Shown: piece by piece, positions 33,970 through 46,660 of the stretch | How the letters are laid out: every line of letters begins with the position of its first letter | Position numbering within the stretch: the first letter of the stretch is position 1 | The notes under the pieces: generated by a model | Database searches by the model: none | What the model saw: only the letters and a program-made list of their open reading frames with translations | Told to the model about the DNA's origin: nothing | Program-made: the position numbers and the translations under genes | Assembly: GCF_963259705.1 (NCBI RefSeq) | Contig: NC_081861.1 | Location: 69,235,623-69,299,622, forward strand | From: Myotis daubentonii | Taxonomy: Eukaryota; Chordata; Mammalia; Chiroptera; Vespertilionidae | Direction of reading: 5' to 3' | Length of the DNA stretch: 64,000 nucleotides

Positions 33970-36614
33970 TGTTTTAGTCTCTACATAATTTATTTCCTCT
34001 CTGAACTTTATTATTTCCTTCCTCCTACTTCCTCAGGGTTTTTCTTGCTGTTCTCTTTCTAATTCATTTAATTGTATGATTAGATAGTTTATTAATGTTT
34101 TTTTTCGTGTTTCTTGAGGTAGGCCTGTATTGCTATGAACATCCCTCTGAGGACTGCTTTCATCATGTCCCATAGGTTGTGTGTTCATTTTCATTTGTTC
34201 CCAGGAAATTTTTCATTTCTTGCTTGATCTCTAGGTAACCCATTCCTTTTTTTTTTAAATAACATGCTATTTAGCCTCCATGTATTTGAGTGTTTTTGAT
34301 GTTTTTATTGTAATTGATTTCTAACCTAATGCCATTTTGATCTGAGAAGATGCTTGGTATTATATCAATGTTCTTAAATGTATATAGACTTTTTTTGTGC
34401 CTTAACATGTAGCCTATCTTTGATATGTTGATGTGCACTTGAAAAGAATGTAAATTCTGTTTATTTGGGGTGAAACATTCTGTAAATATCAGTTAGATCC
34501 ATCCAATCAAGAATGTTATTTAAGGCCACTGTTTCCTTTTTTAATTATTTTATCTGGAAAATTTATCCGTTGATACCAGTAGGGTATTGAATTCTCCCAT
34601 TATGAATCCTTTAAAGTCCATCAAGATTTTTTTATATAATTAGGTGCTTCTACATTGGGTGCATATGTTTTTATAAGGATTATATTTTTGAATTATTCCT
34701 TTTAGTATTATGAAGCGATTTTCTTTGTCTCTTATTATGGCCTTTGTTCTGAAGTCTATTTTTTCTGATGTAAGTGTTACTACCCCAGCTTTTTTTTCCC
34801 CTTTCCATTTGCATGGAATATATTTTTCCATCCCTTCATTCTCAGTCTGTGTGTACCTTTAGTTCTGAGGTGGGTCTTTTGTAGACAGCATTTATAAACA
34901 GTCATCTTGTCTTATCCATTCAGTCACCCTATGTCTTTTGACTGGAGCATTTAATCCATTTACACTTAAGGTTATTATTTATAGATATTTATTTATTGCC
35001 ATTTTATTTTCTTTATGGACATGATCCTCCCTCTCTCTTTTTCTTGTTCTTAAAGCAGTCCTTTAACATTTCTTGCATTGTTGGTTTGATGGTAATGCAA
35101 TCCTTTAACCATATTTTGTCTGGAAAGTTTTTTTTTATTTCATCTTCAATTTTAAATGATAGCCTCCCTGGATGTGCATTGCAGGAATACCAGAAGGGGA
35201 AGAGGATGAGCTGTTGTAATTTGATTTAAGTCCTTGTTTTTCATTACTTTGAGTACTTCATGTCACTACCTTCTGGCCTGAAGTGTTTCTATTGCAAAAT
35301 CAGGTAACATTCTAATGGAAGCTACTTTGTAAGTGATTTTCTGTCTCCCTTGCTGTCTTTAAGATTCTATCTTTCCTTCAACATTTGCCATTTTAATTAT
35401 GATCTGTCTAGGTGTGGGTCTCTTTGGGTTAATCTTGTTTGGACTCTCTGTGCCTCGTGAATTTGTGTGACATTTTCCTTCACCAGGTTGGGGAAGATTT
35501 CTGTCATTATTTCTTTAAATAGTTTCTCTGTTCCTTGCTCACACTTTTCGCCATTATGGTATTCTTATAATGCACATGTTATTATGCTTCATGTTGTCCG
35601 ATAGCTCCCTTATGCTATCTTCCTGCTTTTTAATTTTTTTTTTCTATTTGCTCCTCTAATTGGGTATTTTTTTTCTACCTTGTCTTCCAAATTGCTGATT
35701 CGTCCTATGCTTCATCCAATCTAGTTTTAATACCTTCCAGAGTGTTTTTCATGTCAGATATATCATTCTTCATTTCTGTCCAGTTCTTATTAGTGGCCTC
35801 TTTTTTTCCTTTTCATGCTGTTGTTATTTGCGCTAAGTTCCTTAAGCATCTTTATAACCATTGCTTTGAACTATATATCTGATAGGTTGCTTGCCTCCAA
35901 CTCATTTAGTTATTTTTTGGGAGATTCCTTCATTTCTCTCATTTTATTTTCTTTATCTACCAATTTTAGCTGTGTCTTTGTATTTGCTTCTATGTGTTAG
36001 ATAGAGCTATGCCTCCTAGTCATTGTGGGCTGGCCTTATGTAGAAAGTGTCTTGAAGGATCCAGTGGTGCAGTTTTGTTGTCCACCTGCACTAGATGCTC
36101 TAGGTATGCCCTTTGTGTGTGTGTTATTTGGGCTCTCCTGTTGTAATTGGGACTTGATTTTTGATGTGCCATTTGTGGAAAGGATCTCCCTTCAAACTTG
36201 TTGCCAATGAGGTTTAACCCCAATGTTGTCATGCCAGCTGTTGTACAGGTGTTTGGGGTCTGCTAATTGTGGGGCTCACTGGATTTTGCCCTGATTTTGT
36301 TGAATCTTGTCCCTTGGTGTGTCTCTCCTGGGCCTCCTCAGAGCTTCATTAGTATAGGTGAATGTGAGTCACTGTCCCTTTATGGCCCTGGACAACCTGA
36401 TTGAGGCCTAATAGGTTGAATCCCCTTGTAATCCTGTGGTCAGGGACTCCTCATCCCAGAGGCTGGGTCTGCCTTCAGTTTCATGCCTTGATTGTCCCTG
36501 TTCTGAGCTGTACTCCCTTTCTCCAGGGAGCTGGTCCCACAGGTGTCAGCTGCAGGTGCTTGGGGTCCTTGCTTTTGCCTCATTGAGCAGTCTGGATGGT
36601 GTCTGCAGCAGAGA

Positions 36615-36662
36615 CCCAAACTGCTCTTTTTGACTAGACCCAAACTGCTCTTTTTGACTAGA
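36615..36662. repeat. 24-bp tandem duplication
   Basis: The segment acccaaactgctctttttga is present twice back to back in the old L1 5' UTR. Confidence 0.85.
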
Positions 36663-36850
36663 TCAGGAAAAGAATTAAAGCCTCCAGAGACCTGCCTTTG
36701 CCTGCAGGCTCATTGGATTCAATTTGGAGTAGCCTTGAGCAATCATCCACAGGTGGGATGAGAGGTTTTCCAAACAGAGTGGGACAATTGCTTCTGCCTG
36801 GAGGCTAATTGTTATTCTCAGTCTCTTAATGGGACTCAGAAACTCTACAG

Positions 36851-37072
36851 CAGTGGTTCTCAACCTTGGCTTCACATTAGAATCACCTGGGAATCTTTTT
36901 AAAATCCTTATTTCTGGGCCTCATCCTCTGGAAATTCTGTTTCTTTGTAATTAATGTTGTGGCCTCACCCCATAACAAAGAAACAGAATTTCTGGAGGAT
37001 GTGGCCCAGAAATCAGGATTTTAAAAAGATTCCCAGGTGATTCTAATGTGTAGCCAAGGTTGAGAACAACTG
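36851..37072. mobile_element. Palindromic hAT MITE, 222 bp
   Basis: The two halves are near-perfect reverse complements (cagtggttctcaaccttgg at left), so the whole element could fold into one hairpin. The 8-base duplication ctctacag is perfect, at 36843-36850 and 37073-37080. It interrupts the old L1 5' UTR. A second copy is at 59950-60172. Confidence 0.92.
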
Positions 37073-37784
37073 CTCTACAGGGTGGGGCAAGGGATTTTCC
37101 ATTAGAGCATGTCAACTGTCTCCCTCAAGGCAAAAATGGCAGGATAGTAAAAGTTTGCCTGAGAAAGGTGACCTCTGCAATGTGAGGGAATAACTCAGCA
37201 CAGGAAACCGGGGTGTCTGCCTTCTGAGCCCTATCCCCATATCCTCCAACCCTGGCTTCGGCTCACATAGCTCCAGTCCACTCTTCCCTTACTCTGCTGG
37301 AGCCCAATGTCAGTGACTGCACTTGAAATATTGTGTGTTAGCCCTTTAAGAGGTTGCCTGCATTTCCAGCCATCTCTCCCTGGCAGTCAGCAACCCTGCT
37401 GCTTTTCACAGCCAGATGCTATGTGGGCACCTTTCTCAGTTCTGGTGCTCTCTGCTGGGGGGTCCACCTTGGTATTAGACCTCAGAATTCTCAGTGGAAA
37501 CCCCCCCAGCAGAGATATCTCTCCAGAACTTCAGTTGCTGTCTGTGGGAGCCTGGCCAGCCTTTTCACACCTCCACTCTTCCCACCAGTCCCTATGTGGT
37601 CTCCACTTTCTATCCTTGGTTATCTGGGTTCTCTCCAGCTAACACAGCATAGATATCATTTTGCTTTCTACTGTGTAAATTTATGTCCAAGTAAGTAAAT
37701 ATAAAATAGTGGTTTCATTTAAATAGATTGAGAGAATTGTGATGAAATTGATTTTAATCAAGTCCTAAACATGGAATATATTGT

Positions 37785-37925
37785 AACACATTGGAATGAG
37801 TACAGATTATGGAACCAGAATGTCCCAGGTCCAAATCTTAGATTCTGCCATTTTCTAGCTGTGCAACCACAGGCAGTTATTTGAGCTTTCTCTTCCTCAG
37901 TTTATTCATCAAAGTATTAGGCTTA
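37785..37925 (+). mobile_element. MIR SINE
   Basis: The order is MIR-like: gagtacagattatggaacc, ttctagctgtgcaaccacag and tttctcttcctcagttta. Confidence 0.75.
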
Positions 37926-38085
37926 TTTCTGTCTTTGGTTGGGATCCCACCAAAGCCATCCATGAGAAAAAGTTTGGGGTACAGGTATTTATTTAGAAAA
38001 TGATTCCAGGAAACACAAAAGAGAGTAGAGAAAGTGAGAGAGGGAAGGAAGAAAAGTGAAGTAATGGTGTCCATCTTCTGAGATA

Positions 38086-38429
38086 TCCTATATAATATGC
38101 AAATAGTCATCATGCCCTCATGTCCTCGCACCCTAATGCCGGGGCCAGGGGACCTGAGGCTGCACTCCCCACCCTGCGGGGCTTGACTGGAATGGGGCTG
38201 GCCGGGGTCTCACGTGATTTTGAGGCACACACGGGTGGGCGGGGACTTGACTCTGGGTCCTGTGGTGCACACCAGACTCTGACAGGAGGGAGATTTTCAT
38301 ATACATTTTACTAAGTTTCTTTCATATCTGACACTTCTATTATAGAGAAAGAGCAAATAGCAATATTAAAATATTTCCTCTAATTAATTCCTTTTTAATG
38401 TGCACAAATTTCATGCACCAGGCCACTAG
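38086..38429 (+). mobile_element. Short HeliBat-type Helitron
   Basis: It starts TCCTATATAATATGCAAAT after A. It ends with gtgcacaaatttcatgcac, then CAGGCCACTAG and T. The first 200 internal bases are GC-rich and the rest is AT-rich. There is no coding capacity. Confidence 0.88.
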
Positions 38430-39164
38430 TTGTTCATAATATGCCTGTGAAATGTCCTGCTGATGGACAGAAAGGCTGTCATTTATAGTTGTTCATGTAG
38501 TCCTATCTCTCATTGCTAAGGATTATTTTTGAGTGTGTGAGAATTAAATATCCTGCCCTGGGTCCTGCCCTGCTGGCATGCTGAGCAAGTTCCTGACCAG
38601 CAAGAGAAAGCTCTCAGGAAGAGAAAGGAAATGTACCATGTGTTTTAGGAAGGAAGTTGCCACCATCACTGCAGGTGAGCTTAGAGATGAACACAGTGGC
38701 TATGGTAAGGAGTTACACTTTTTATATCTCATGTAGAGAACCAAAGATAATAAGTCATTACATAAATGTAGCTATTACTTGTTTTGTTGTTTATTAAATC
38801 AGAACATAACTGAGAGGGTATAATACCTATATAAAAGGTCATTATAAAATTGAATGTTATGGAATCTTTCAAATACTGCTTTCCTTCCAATCTGCTTATA
38901 TTTTGGGTGGGGGATATAGAGAAGGTGGCAGCTATGTATCTAGGGTTAAAAAAATAAAGGGAAACTTTACCCCATTCTCATGTAATGAGATTAGACTGTG
39001 CCGGCTGCAAATATTGCTCCCCCCTTTACTATATTGTGAGCAATACTCATTGTACATTTTAAGTAGCTTAAGAGTTTAAAATTATATTCAAAACATATCC
39101 TGTTTTAATTTGATTTTACTCAGATCCAATAGTGAAGAAGAAATCTAAGCCTAATGTTCCTGAT
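38430..39164. other. No feature recognised
   Basis: Unassigned sequence between the short Helitron and an old L1. No reading frame or clear repeat. Confidence 0.4.
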
Positions 39165-39594
39165 TCAGGTTTGGAAGATTGTATGTTTCTAGGAATTTGT
39201 CCAAAATTTATAAAGAACTTATAAAGCTCAACAACATTAAAACAAACAATCCAATTTAAAAAAAAAATGGGCAAAGGACCTGTATAGACACTTTTCCAAA
39301 GAGGACATACAGATGGCCAATAGACATATGAAAAAATGCTCAACATCACTAATCACCAGAAAGATGCAAATTAAAACCACAATGAGATATCACCGAACAC
39401 CTATCAGAATGGCTAACAGCAATAAATTATTAAACAAACAATAAGTGCTGGCGAGGGTGTGGAGAAAAGGGAACCCTAATGCTCTGTTGGTGGTAATTTA
39501 GTTTGGTGCAGCCACTGGGAAAATATTAGGGAGTTTCCTCAAAAAATTAAAACAGGAACTCCCATTTGACCCAGCCATTCCACTTCTGGGAATA

Positions 39595-40141
39595 CACTGA
39601 GTGGCCAGAATATTATGGTTGGCCAGATTACTATGACCACTCCATCAGTACTTTGTTCGGCCACGTTTTGCCTTCAATACTGAGGCGATTCTTCTTGGCA
39701 CTGACTCCACAAGATGTTGAAAGGTTATGCGAGGAATCTGACACCATGACTGATGAATAGCACTGTCTAGTTCTGTGAGAGTTGATGGTTGTGGAACCAG
39801 CTGCCTGATGGCTCTTTTAACTTCGTCCCACAAATGCTCAATTAGATTGAGATCTGGTGATTGTGGGGGCCACCTAAGCAAGGTAAAGTCTCCCTCGTGT
39901 TCTTGAAACCACTCCTGCACAATACGAGCACCATGGCATGGCACATTGTCTTGTTGGAAGAAGCCATCTCCATTGGGATACACCATCAACATGATAGGAT
40001 GAACTTGATCAGCAATGATATTTAGGTATGTTGTGCTATTCAGACATTTATAATGGTCTGGCCCTCTAGCAACTTCAGCGCAAAATTATAGCTAATTTGC
40101 CTGCAAACGGCAGGTGGTCATAATAATCTCGCCACTCAGTG
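39595..40141 (-). mobile_element. Tc1-like transposon, internally deleted
   Basis: The inverted termini cactgagtggccagaatatt and the complementary right end (gccactcagtg) are flanked by TA at 39593-39594 and 40142-40143. It is only 547 bases, against about 1.6 kb expected for a full element. Removing it rejoins L1 ORF2 sequence. Confidence 0.92.
39645..40070 (-). pseudogene. Tc1-like transposase, C-terminal fragment
   Basis: About 140 residues of the DDE catalytic domain remain. The second catalytic aspartate is in FQQDNVPCH and the glutamate is in DLNLIEHLWDEVKR, with the family-typical WPPQSPDLN between them. The DNA-binding domain and the first aspartate are missing, so the fragment cannot transpose DNA. 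The remaining frame is open, which suggests a fairly recent internal deletion. The fragment runs almost to the left terminal repeat of the 547-base element. Confidence 0.9.
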
Positions 40142-40922
40142 TATATCTTAAGAAACCCAAAATACCAACCAGAAAGAATATATGCACCCTTATGTTTATA
40201 GCAGCATTATTTACAATAGCCAAGATTTGGAAGCAGCCTAAGTGTCCATCAATAGATGAGTAGATAAAAAAAGCTGTGTTAAAAAATAAATAAATAATAA
40301 ATAAAAATTGTGTTTCATTTACACAATGGAATACTACTCGGCTGTAAAAAAGAAATCCTACTATTTGCAACAGCATGGATCCAACTGGAGGGCATTATGC
40401 TAAGTGAAATAAGTGAGTCAAAAAAAGACAAGCACCATATTTCAGTTATATGTGGAATGTAATGAACAAAGTAAACTAACAAAATATGAATAGACTGATA
40501 GATAGAGAATAGATTGGTAACTGTCTGAGGTGCGAGGGGTTGCAGGACTGGGTGATGAAGGTGAAGGGATTAAGCAAAACTAAACAAACAATAACAAAAA
40601 ACCCTCATAGACACAGGCAACAACATGTTGATTACTAGAGGGAAAGCAGGGTGGGGAAAGGTAGAAGAGGGTAAAGGGGGGATAAATGGTGATGGAAGGA
40701 GTCTTGAACACACAATACAATATACAAATGATGCATTATAAAATTGTATACCTGAAACCTATATAATTGTATTAACCAATACTCCCCCAATAAATTCAAT
40801 AAAAAATAAAACAAATATATTATTTATTGGATTAAATAAATTCTCTTCTATTAATAATATCCTGTGTTTTAATCCAGAATTGATGAGAGCATCCAAAGCA
40901 ACAGTAAATTTATTTTTTCAAA

Positions 40923-41133
40923 AATATATTTTATTGATTTTTACAGAGAGGAAGGGAGAGGGATAGAGAGTTAGAAACATCGATGAGAGAGAAACGTCGA
41001 TCAGCTGCCTCCTGCACACCTCCCACTGGGGATATGCCCGCAACCCAGGCACACGCCCTTGACCGGAATCGAACCTGGGACCTTTCAGTCCGCAGGCCGA
41101 CGCTCTATCCACTGAGCCAAACCGGTTTCGGCA
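40923..41133 (-). mobile_element. Ves-type SINE
   Basis: Full-length minus-strand copy with target-site duplication agtaaattta at 40913-40922 and 41134-41143. Confidence 0.9.
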
Positions 41134-41548
41134 AGTAAATTTAAATATTTAAAATTTTAGCACTAGCAGATGTACAGTAATTTCTTGGCGTCATGCTAAT
41201 TTTTATTTTATTCATTAATATAATTGAACATCTTTTCAAATAGCTATTGTCCATTATGATTTTCTTCTTATGAAAGTCCATTAAAATCTGTCTACTATTT
41301 TTTAATTGTTATTTTTATTCGTTTTTATTGTCTGTAGTTGTTTATTGTGTATTCTGAGTCTTTGTTCATTGTTGATTACATACACTGTGAGTATCTACTA
41401 CCACTCTACCACCCTGTGGCTTGTATGTGTGTTTTTTTAATGTCCTTAATGAATATATTTTAAATTTCAATGTATGTTAATTTATCGAAATTTCCTTTGT
41501 TATAAAGATATTCCCTATCATTGTCTTTTAAAAGACTTTTCTGCTTTG

Positions 41549-41759
41549 CCCTGGCTGGTATAGCTCCTTTGGTTGGGCTTCTTCCTGTGCACCTAAAGGT
41601 TATGCTTTCTATTACTGGTCAGGGCATATGCCTGGGTTGCAGGTTTGATCCCCAATAGGGGGTATGCAGGAGGCAGCTGATAGATGTTGATATTTCTTTT
41701 CTCTCTCCTTTTCTCTTTCTCTAAAAATTGATTTAAAAAATATTTAAATAATAAAAGAA
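41549..41759 (+). mobile_element. Ves-type SINE
   Basis: It begins with a decayed tRNA-like head (ccctggctgg), includes caggtttgatcccc (B box) and ends in a pyrimidine-rich then A-rich tail. Confidence 0.75.
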
Positions 41760-41985
41760 GCCTGACCAGTGTGGCTCAGTGGTTGAGTATCAATCTATGA
41801 ACCAGAAGATCATGGGTTCAATTCCCAGTCAAGGCACATGCCCAGGCTGCGAGCTCAATCCCCGGTGTAAGGCATGCAGGAGGCAGCCGATAAAAGGTTC
41901 TCTCTCATCATTGATGTATCTCTCTCTCTCTCTTCCTTTCTGAAATCAACAAAAATATGTTAAAAAATAAAATAAAATAAAAGGT
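41760..41985 (+). mobile_element. Ves-type SINE
   Basis: The head cctgaccagtgtggctcagt carries an A-box-like region, and gggttcaattccc is the B box. It directly follows the previous SINE, probably having used its A-rich tail as a target. Confidence 0.8.
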
Positions 41986-42362
41986 TTTGCTTTATAAAGC
42001 ATTTGTCTTTAAAAGGTTTTGCCTTATAAATGTAGGTACTTAATATACCTGGAAGCCATGTTTGGGTATCATGTATGGTGCCCAATTATTTTTCCACATA
42101 AACATTTTTTCAGCACCATTTGTTTAATTAAAAAGTATAAGGAAATAGATAAATATGTCATATATTTTCATCAGTGCAACTCTTGCTTGTTAATCAAGTG
42201 TCATTCCATAAATGTGTGAGAGTAATTATGACTTTCTATTCTGTTCTACTAATCTATGGGGCTCAATAATTAAGTCGCCATCTCAATTATTATAACTTTG
42301 CAATAATCTTAATTACAATTTTATATAGTCTTGATATCTAACAGAGCTTGTCTCTCAGCATG

Positions 42363-42365
<3 letters not shown>

Positions 42366-42414
<49 letters not shown>
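42366..42414. repeat. (GT)n microsatellite
   Basis: About 24 uninterrupted GT units in the old L1 remnant. Confidence 0.95.
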
Positions 42415-42419
<5 letters not shown>

Positions 42420-42549
42420 CAACATAATCCTGACTATTCTTGGACCTTTGAATTTTCATACAAATTTTAAAATGAGTTTATCAAGTTCCACACAAGAAAA
42501 ACTGTTGGACAGTTGTGAGTTCATTTAATATTTAAATCAATTCTGTTTA

Positions 42550-43252
42550 TGCCGGGAGCCGGTCCATCCTTGCTGTTTCAAGGGACCTGGCATATATGGC
42601 ATACGGTTCTTAATATGTTTGCTCACCTTCTTGGCCCTGTGTTTTAACCAAGGTCACCTCTCCGAGAAAGGTTGAATCCCCAGGTAGGGATTTTCCCCTG
42701 AAGTTAGGGAGGGAATAAAACCCCTCAACTAAGTGCCAGGCGGGTAATTAATCATTTTAACTACGAACAATCATGCTTAAGCTACATAATCTTTACTCCC
42801 TGGAATGGAGATAAGAAACGCCCTAACCTTTGGAATAGAGATTGATAGGATTGGAATTAACTGGTATAAATACAGATGCAACAAGACAACAACAGACAGA
42901 ATTCAGAAGACAGCAAGACACAGAACTCAGGAGACAGAATTCAGAAGACAGAACCTACACGGAGCCTGGAGACAAAAGAACTTCGCTGGAGAGAACATGG
43001 CAATAGACCCTGGACTGAACCTGACTATAGAACATGGCAAGAGAACCTGACTAGAACCTGGTGACTGAACCTGGCTGGAGATCTGAAGCAGAACCTCTCT
43101 GGAGATCCAGACCAGAACTTGGCTGGAGATCCTGGCTGGAGATCCTGGCTAGGCTGCTGATTAACTGAACACTGTCTCCGTGCCCTTCCTTCTTCGCCGA
43201 CTCCGTCTACACCTTTGGGGACCCCTGGACCCGCTGGGGCTGGACCCCGGCA
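42550..43252 (+). mobile_element. Solo LTR, class II endogenous retrovirus
   Basis: The unit is 703 bases, starting TGCCGGG and ending CCCGGCA, with a perfect 6-base target-site duplication tgttta at 42544-42549 and 43253-43258. Six bases fits betaretrovirus-like (ERVK-type) integrase. A TATA-like TATAAATA is at 42865-42872. No internal viral sequence is present, so it arose by LTR-LTR recombination. A relative is at 46661-47283. Confidence 0.88.
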
Positions 43253-43599
43253 TGTTTATTTAATCTTCTTAAAATATTATATTTTTCTAATTTATGAACA
43301 TTGTATATCTCATTTATTTGGGTCTCCTTTAATAACTCACAATGAATTTTTCTAATTTTATGTTGGCTATTTTCTAGTTATTTGATATTTTATACCATAT
43401 AAAATGGTATCTTTATAAATTTCTAATTTTTGCTTTTATATAGAAAGACTATACTTTTATAATGACCTTGTATCCAGTACACATCAGAAATCTAGTTTGC
43501 ATCCTTACAGTTTATTTGCATATTTATTTGGATTTCCAACCTATAAAATCATATTCTGTAAATAATAATAGTTTTATTATTTCCAGTCATTTTGTTACT

Positions 43600-44850
43600 T
43601 GACAGGGATAGGCCAGGAGCAGGTCTGAATCAGGCCCACTTGTAGTGTGTGGGTTCTTGACTTCCTGTAGGAAAGATTTCACAGCAGGAGTCCAGATGGG
43701 TTTGAGAGTATGTTTATTAAAGCTTGGGACAGGGAAACAAAGGAGGGAATTAGGGTAGAGGAAACAACAAAAGAGAGCCTAGGCTGCGCTCTGCTCTGGC
43801 TCTCTAGCAATGTTATAGGAAAGAAGTGAGCCAATGTTATAGGAAAGAAGGCTGCTGTTAGCTCACTAGGAAGTGAAGGTCACAATGATAGAAGTGAGCC
43901 AAGGTAGGACTGCTTTAGCTCACTGGGAAGTCAGAGAAAAGGGGGGCCTTGGAGATAGGATCAGGGGGTGAGCCCAGGTTGAGTTACCGCTGCCCACTGC
44001 TCCCCTGGCTGCAAGTTTCCTGGGGATACTTAGAAATAAAAAGTTCTTGCCAAGGAAGGGACAAGAGCATGCTGAGCAGCATTGAGTCTTTTTCCTGAGG
44101 GCTTTTTTTTTTCCCTGAGGGCTTTTTATCCTTTTCTTTTTCCTGCAGGCAAGAATTTTAGGGGAGGGTTTCAGTAGAATATTCATCAGCTTTCCAGGTG
44201 CATTTTTAATATGCTGATGCATTAAAATGAGTGTATAGGGGAGTTTGGGATTATTTTTAAGTCTGTTTTACTGTTTTACTTTTATCTTAGATCTTTCTGG
44301 ATTTAATGGTTTTCTTGTTATTTGTTCCCTAACTTCATCTGTCCTTGGGTTTAGCTGGCACAATGGCATTAATTGGGTCTTTGTTCTCTGTTTTTTCCAG
44401 GACAGGGTGATTTCAATTATGTATTCTCTGGTAACGGAGGGGGGTAAAAACCGTTTGCTCTCAAGTGTCCTTGGTTAGGGAGGGGAAGGTCTTGGAATTC
44501 ATAAACTGGCTGTAAGCTGACCAAACTGTTTGGCCTTGTTTAATTTTCTTGTCTCAGTTTCCCCATTCCACTTGCCCAGGCATTTTCTTTTCTTTTTTAA
44601 AAAAATATATTTTTATTGATTTCAGAGAAAAAGGGAGAGGGAGAGGGAGATAGAAACATCAATGATGAGAGAGAATCATTGATTGGCTGCCTTCTGCCCC
44701 ACACTAGGGATCAAGCCTGAAACCTTGGGCATGTGCCCTTGACCGGAATCAAACCTGGGACCCTTCAGTCCACAGGCTGACACTCTTTCTACTGAGCCAA
44801 ACTGGCTAGGGCTCAAGCATTTTCCTAACTTCTTACTCTCCTACTACAAC
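43600..44850 (-). mobile_element. ERV1-type LTR-like element with SINE insertion
   Basis: Segments such as gaatattcatcagctttcca and gtcagagaaaaggggggcct are shared with the LTR at 51203-51975. A complement of AATAAA (tttatt) at about 43712 would be the LTR polyadenylation signal. It contains a 25-base tandem duplication (near 43808-43850) and the SINE at 44599-44811. The outer ends are uncertain. Confidence 0.55.
44599..44811 (-). mobile_element. Ves-type SINE
   Basis: Minus-strand SINE with the GA-rich tail at left and the tRNA head (ctgagccaaactggctaggg) at right. Confidence 0.85.
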
Positions 44851-44965
44851 TTTACCTTTTTATTTATTTATATATATAATCATTTATCTTTTTATTTATT
44901 CCTTATTGAACTGCCTAAAACATATAGTACATTGTTAAATATAAATGATTACAACATCATTTGTT

Positions 44966-45115
44966 TTTCTTTTTAATTAAATTTATTGGGGTGACACTGG
45001 TTAATAAAATTACATAGGTTTCAAGAGTACAATTCTGTGATATATCACCTACATATAGCATTGTGTGCCCATCGCCAAAAATCAAATCTTTCATCATCAT
45101 ATTTGACCCACTTAA
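44966..45115 (-). mobile_element. L1 3' UTR fragment
   Basis: The text attggggtgacactggttaa and aggtttcaagagtacaattc is characteristic of the 3' UTR of ancient mammalian L1, here in antisense. Confidence 0.8.
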
Positions 45116-46654
45116 GAATATTCATTACTTGTTTTTCTGCTGAGAAAGTTGACTCCAGATTTAAAGAAACAATGAGGGCACCTGTAAAAACATTCATGTT
45201 TACTTGGAATGAAGTGAATTCCAAATAATGAAGCTAATGAAACAGTCTGAAATCATCAAGTATATGTCTTATTTCATTTTTATGGCTTCTTTACTAGCTC
45301 AGAAGTGTTTTTTACTATTAACTTTAATTTTACTGTTTTGAATTAACCTTTTCTCAGTTATACTTGTAAATACTAAATGTCCTTAATTTTAGATAGCTCT
45401 GAACCTTTTCAGAAAGAATTGGGCCTCTTCATATTTGTGCATTTCTATAGAATACTCTTATGTGATCTATATAAATAGCCTCTGAGATAAACAGGTATAC
45501 AACTACACAGTAATTATAGCCTGCTCTGGGCTTCTTTAGCCATACAAAATGATGCAGTGTTATGGAGGAAGCTGGACTATGTAATTAGTAAGAAGAACCA
45601 GGCTTGGAAATACCTTCAGGGTGAAATGCTGGTAGTCACAAATGCTTTGCTGGTCTGGACACCAATTTAACATTAATACCATAAGATGGGGGCCAGGAAA
45701 AAAACCTTACTGTATGAGGATTTAATTTTAGGGAGGATGACACTATCTTTAGAAGGGCATATAAATTTAATTGATTTGATTACATATGCAAATTATTTGG
45801 ATAGTTGCTCACTTCTCCCTATCAGAGCAATTTTAAAGTAGAACTTTCTAGCCATACTTAATGTTGAAAAACTGAAAATTATGTGATATGTGCAAAAGAA
45901 AAACATCTATAGACTCATGTTTATAAATGTAGACTTAATCTTGGGGGGAAAATATATTATTGGTCATCCCAGCACTTTTGTGAATACTATTCCTCAGTGG
46001 CTAAAGGATTGTAATTATTTCCCTAAATAACCCAAGTCTTTTATCCATAGATAAGAGAAAATGTATTATAGCTTAAAATGGTTTAAGGAATTAAAAGCAC
46101 TGTGACTGACTTATCCCAGGTTACAATTTAACACAAAATCTGACTTTAATTATACATTGTGTCTGTTGTCAAACATACTTGCTGATAAGAAAGAATGCCT
46201 GATCTAGAGGGCAAGATTGCATATGTTATCATGGTTACAAGTAAAAGCAACATCTAATATATTTACAACTTTGTTAATACAAAGGGAAACTTGAGGAAGT
46301 GCTTTTCAAAATTGAATGAAAAAGTAGCCAATACCTTACATTCAATAAATTGATTTTCCTTATCACTAATGAAAATCTGGGAAGATAGTATTGTTTAAAA
46401 ATAGACATATATAGATAAAGAAAAACTAATAAAAATAAAAACTAAATAAAAACTAAACTTTCCTTTAAATAGGTGAAAAAAATTGCCAAAGTAATCTGCT
46501 CTATTTGCTAAAAATCTAACCATTTGTCTCAGTTCTTGTCATTCCTGCAATTAGATTGACATGCTTGTTTTGCTTATCTATCGAAGTTGCTTTGTTGCAT
46601 CTGACATCTACATCATCCTCATTACCAAGTATCTCTATGTTATTTGCTTTACTG
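45116..46654. other. AT-rich sequence, nothing recognised
   Basis: About 1.5 kb with no convincing gene, RNA or nameable repeat. Confidence 0.5.
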
Positions 46655-46660
46655 GTGGAA

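Larger units (their letters stand above)
22496..37690 (-). mobile_element. Old L1 (minus) opened by six later insertions
   Basis: Segments of one old L1 appear in order: 3' UTR and ORF2 end (22496-23107, 23310-23801), reverse transcriptase (24015-25114, 25373-25767, 26885-26997, 33548 on), endonuclease (to about 34930), ORF1 (about 35000-35800) and a long 5' UTR (about 36000-36850 and 37073-37690). The later insertions are two SINEs, two hAT MITEs, a twin-primed L1 and a full-length L1. Each joint reads through to the matching L1 position on the other side. Coding frames are heavily decayed. Confidence 0.85.
39165..40805 (+). mobile_element. Old L1 3' part, plus strand, with small inverted 5' piece
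   Basis: From about 39209 the sequence follows the last part of L1 ORF2 in sense orientation, then a 3' UTR ending in aataaattcaataaaaaat. The preceding piece at about 39170-39208 (gtatgtttctaggaatttgt) reads as antisense ORF2, suggesting a 5' inversion. A Tc1-like element interrupts it at 39595-40141. Confidence 0.75.
41200..43590 (-). mobile_element. Old L1 (minus), broken by two SINEs and a solo LTR
   Basis: Antisense old L1 ORF2 text occurs at about 41240-41545 (gtccttaatgaatatatttt), 41986-42549 (tttttcagcaccatttgttt) and 43253-43590 (atgaacattgtatatctc). The segments are consecutive when the SINEs and the LTR are removed. No frame is intact. Confidence 0.65.
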
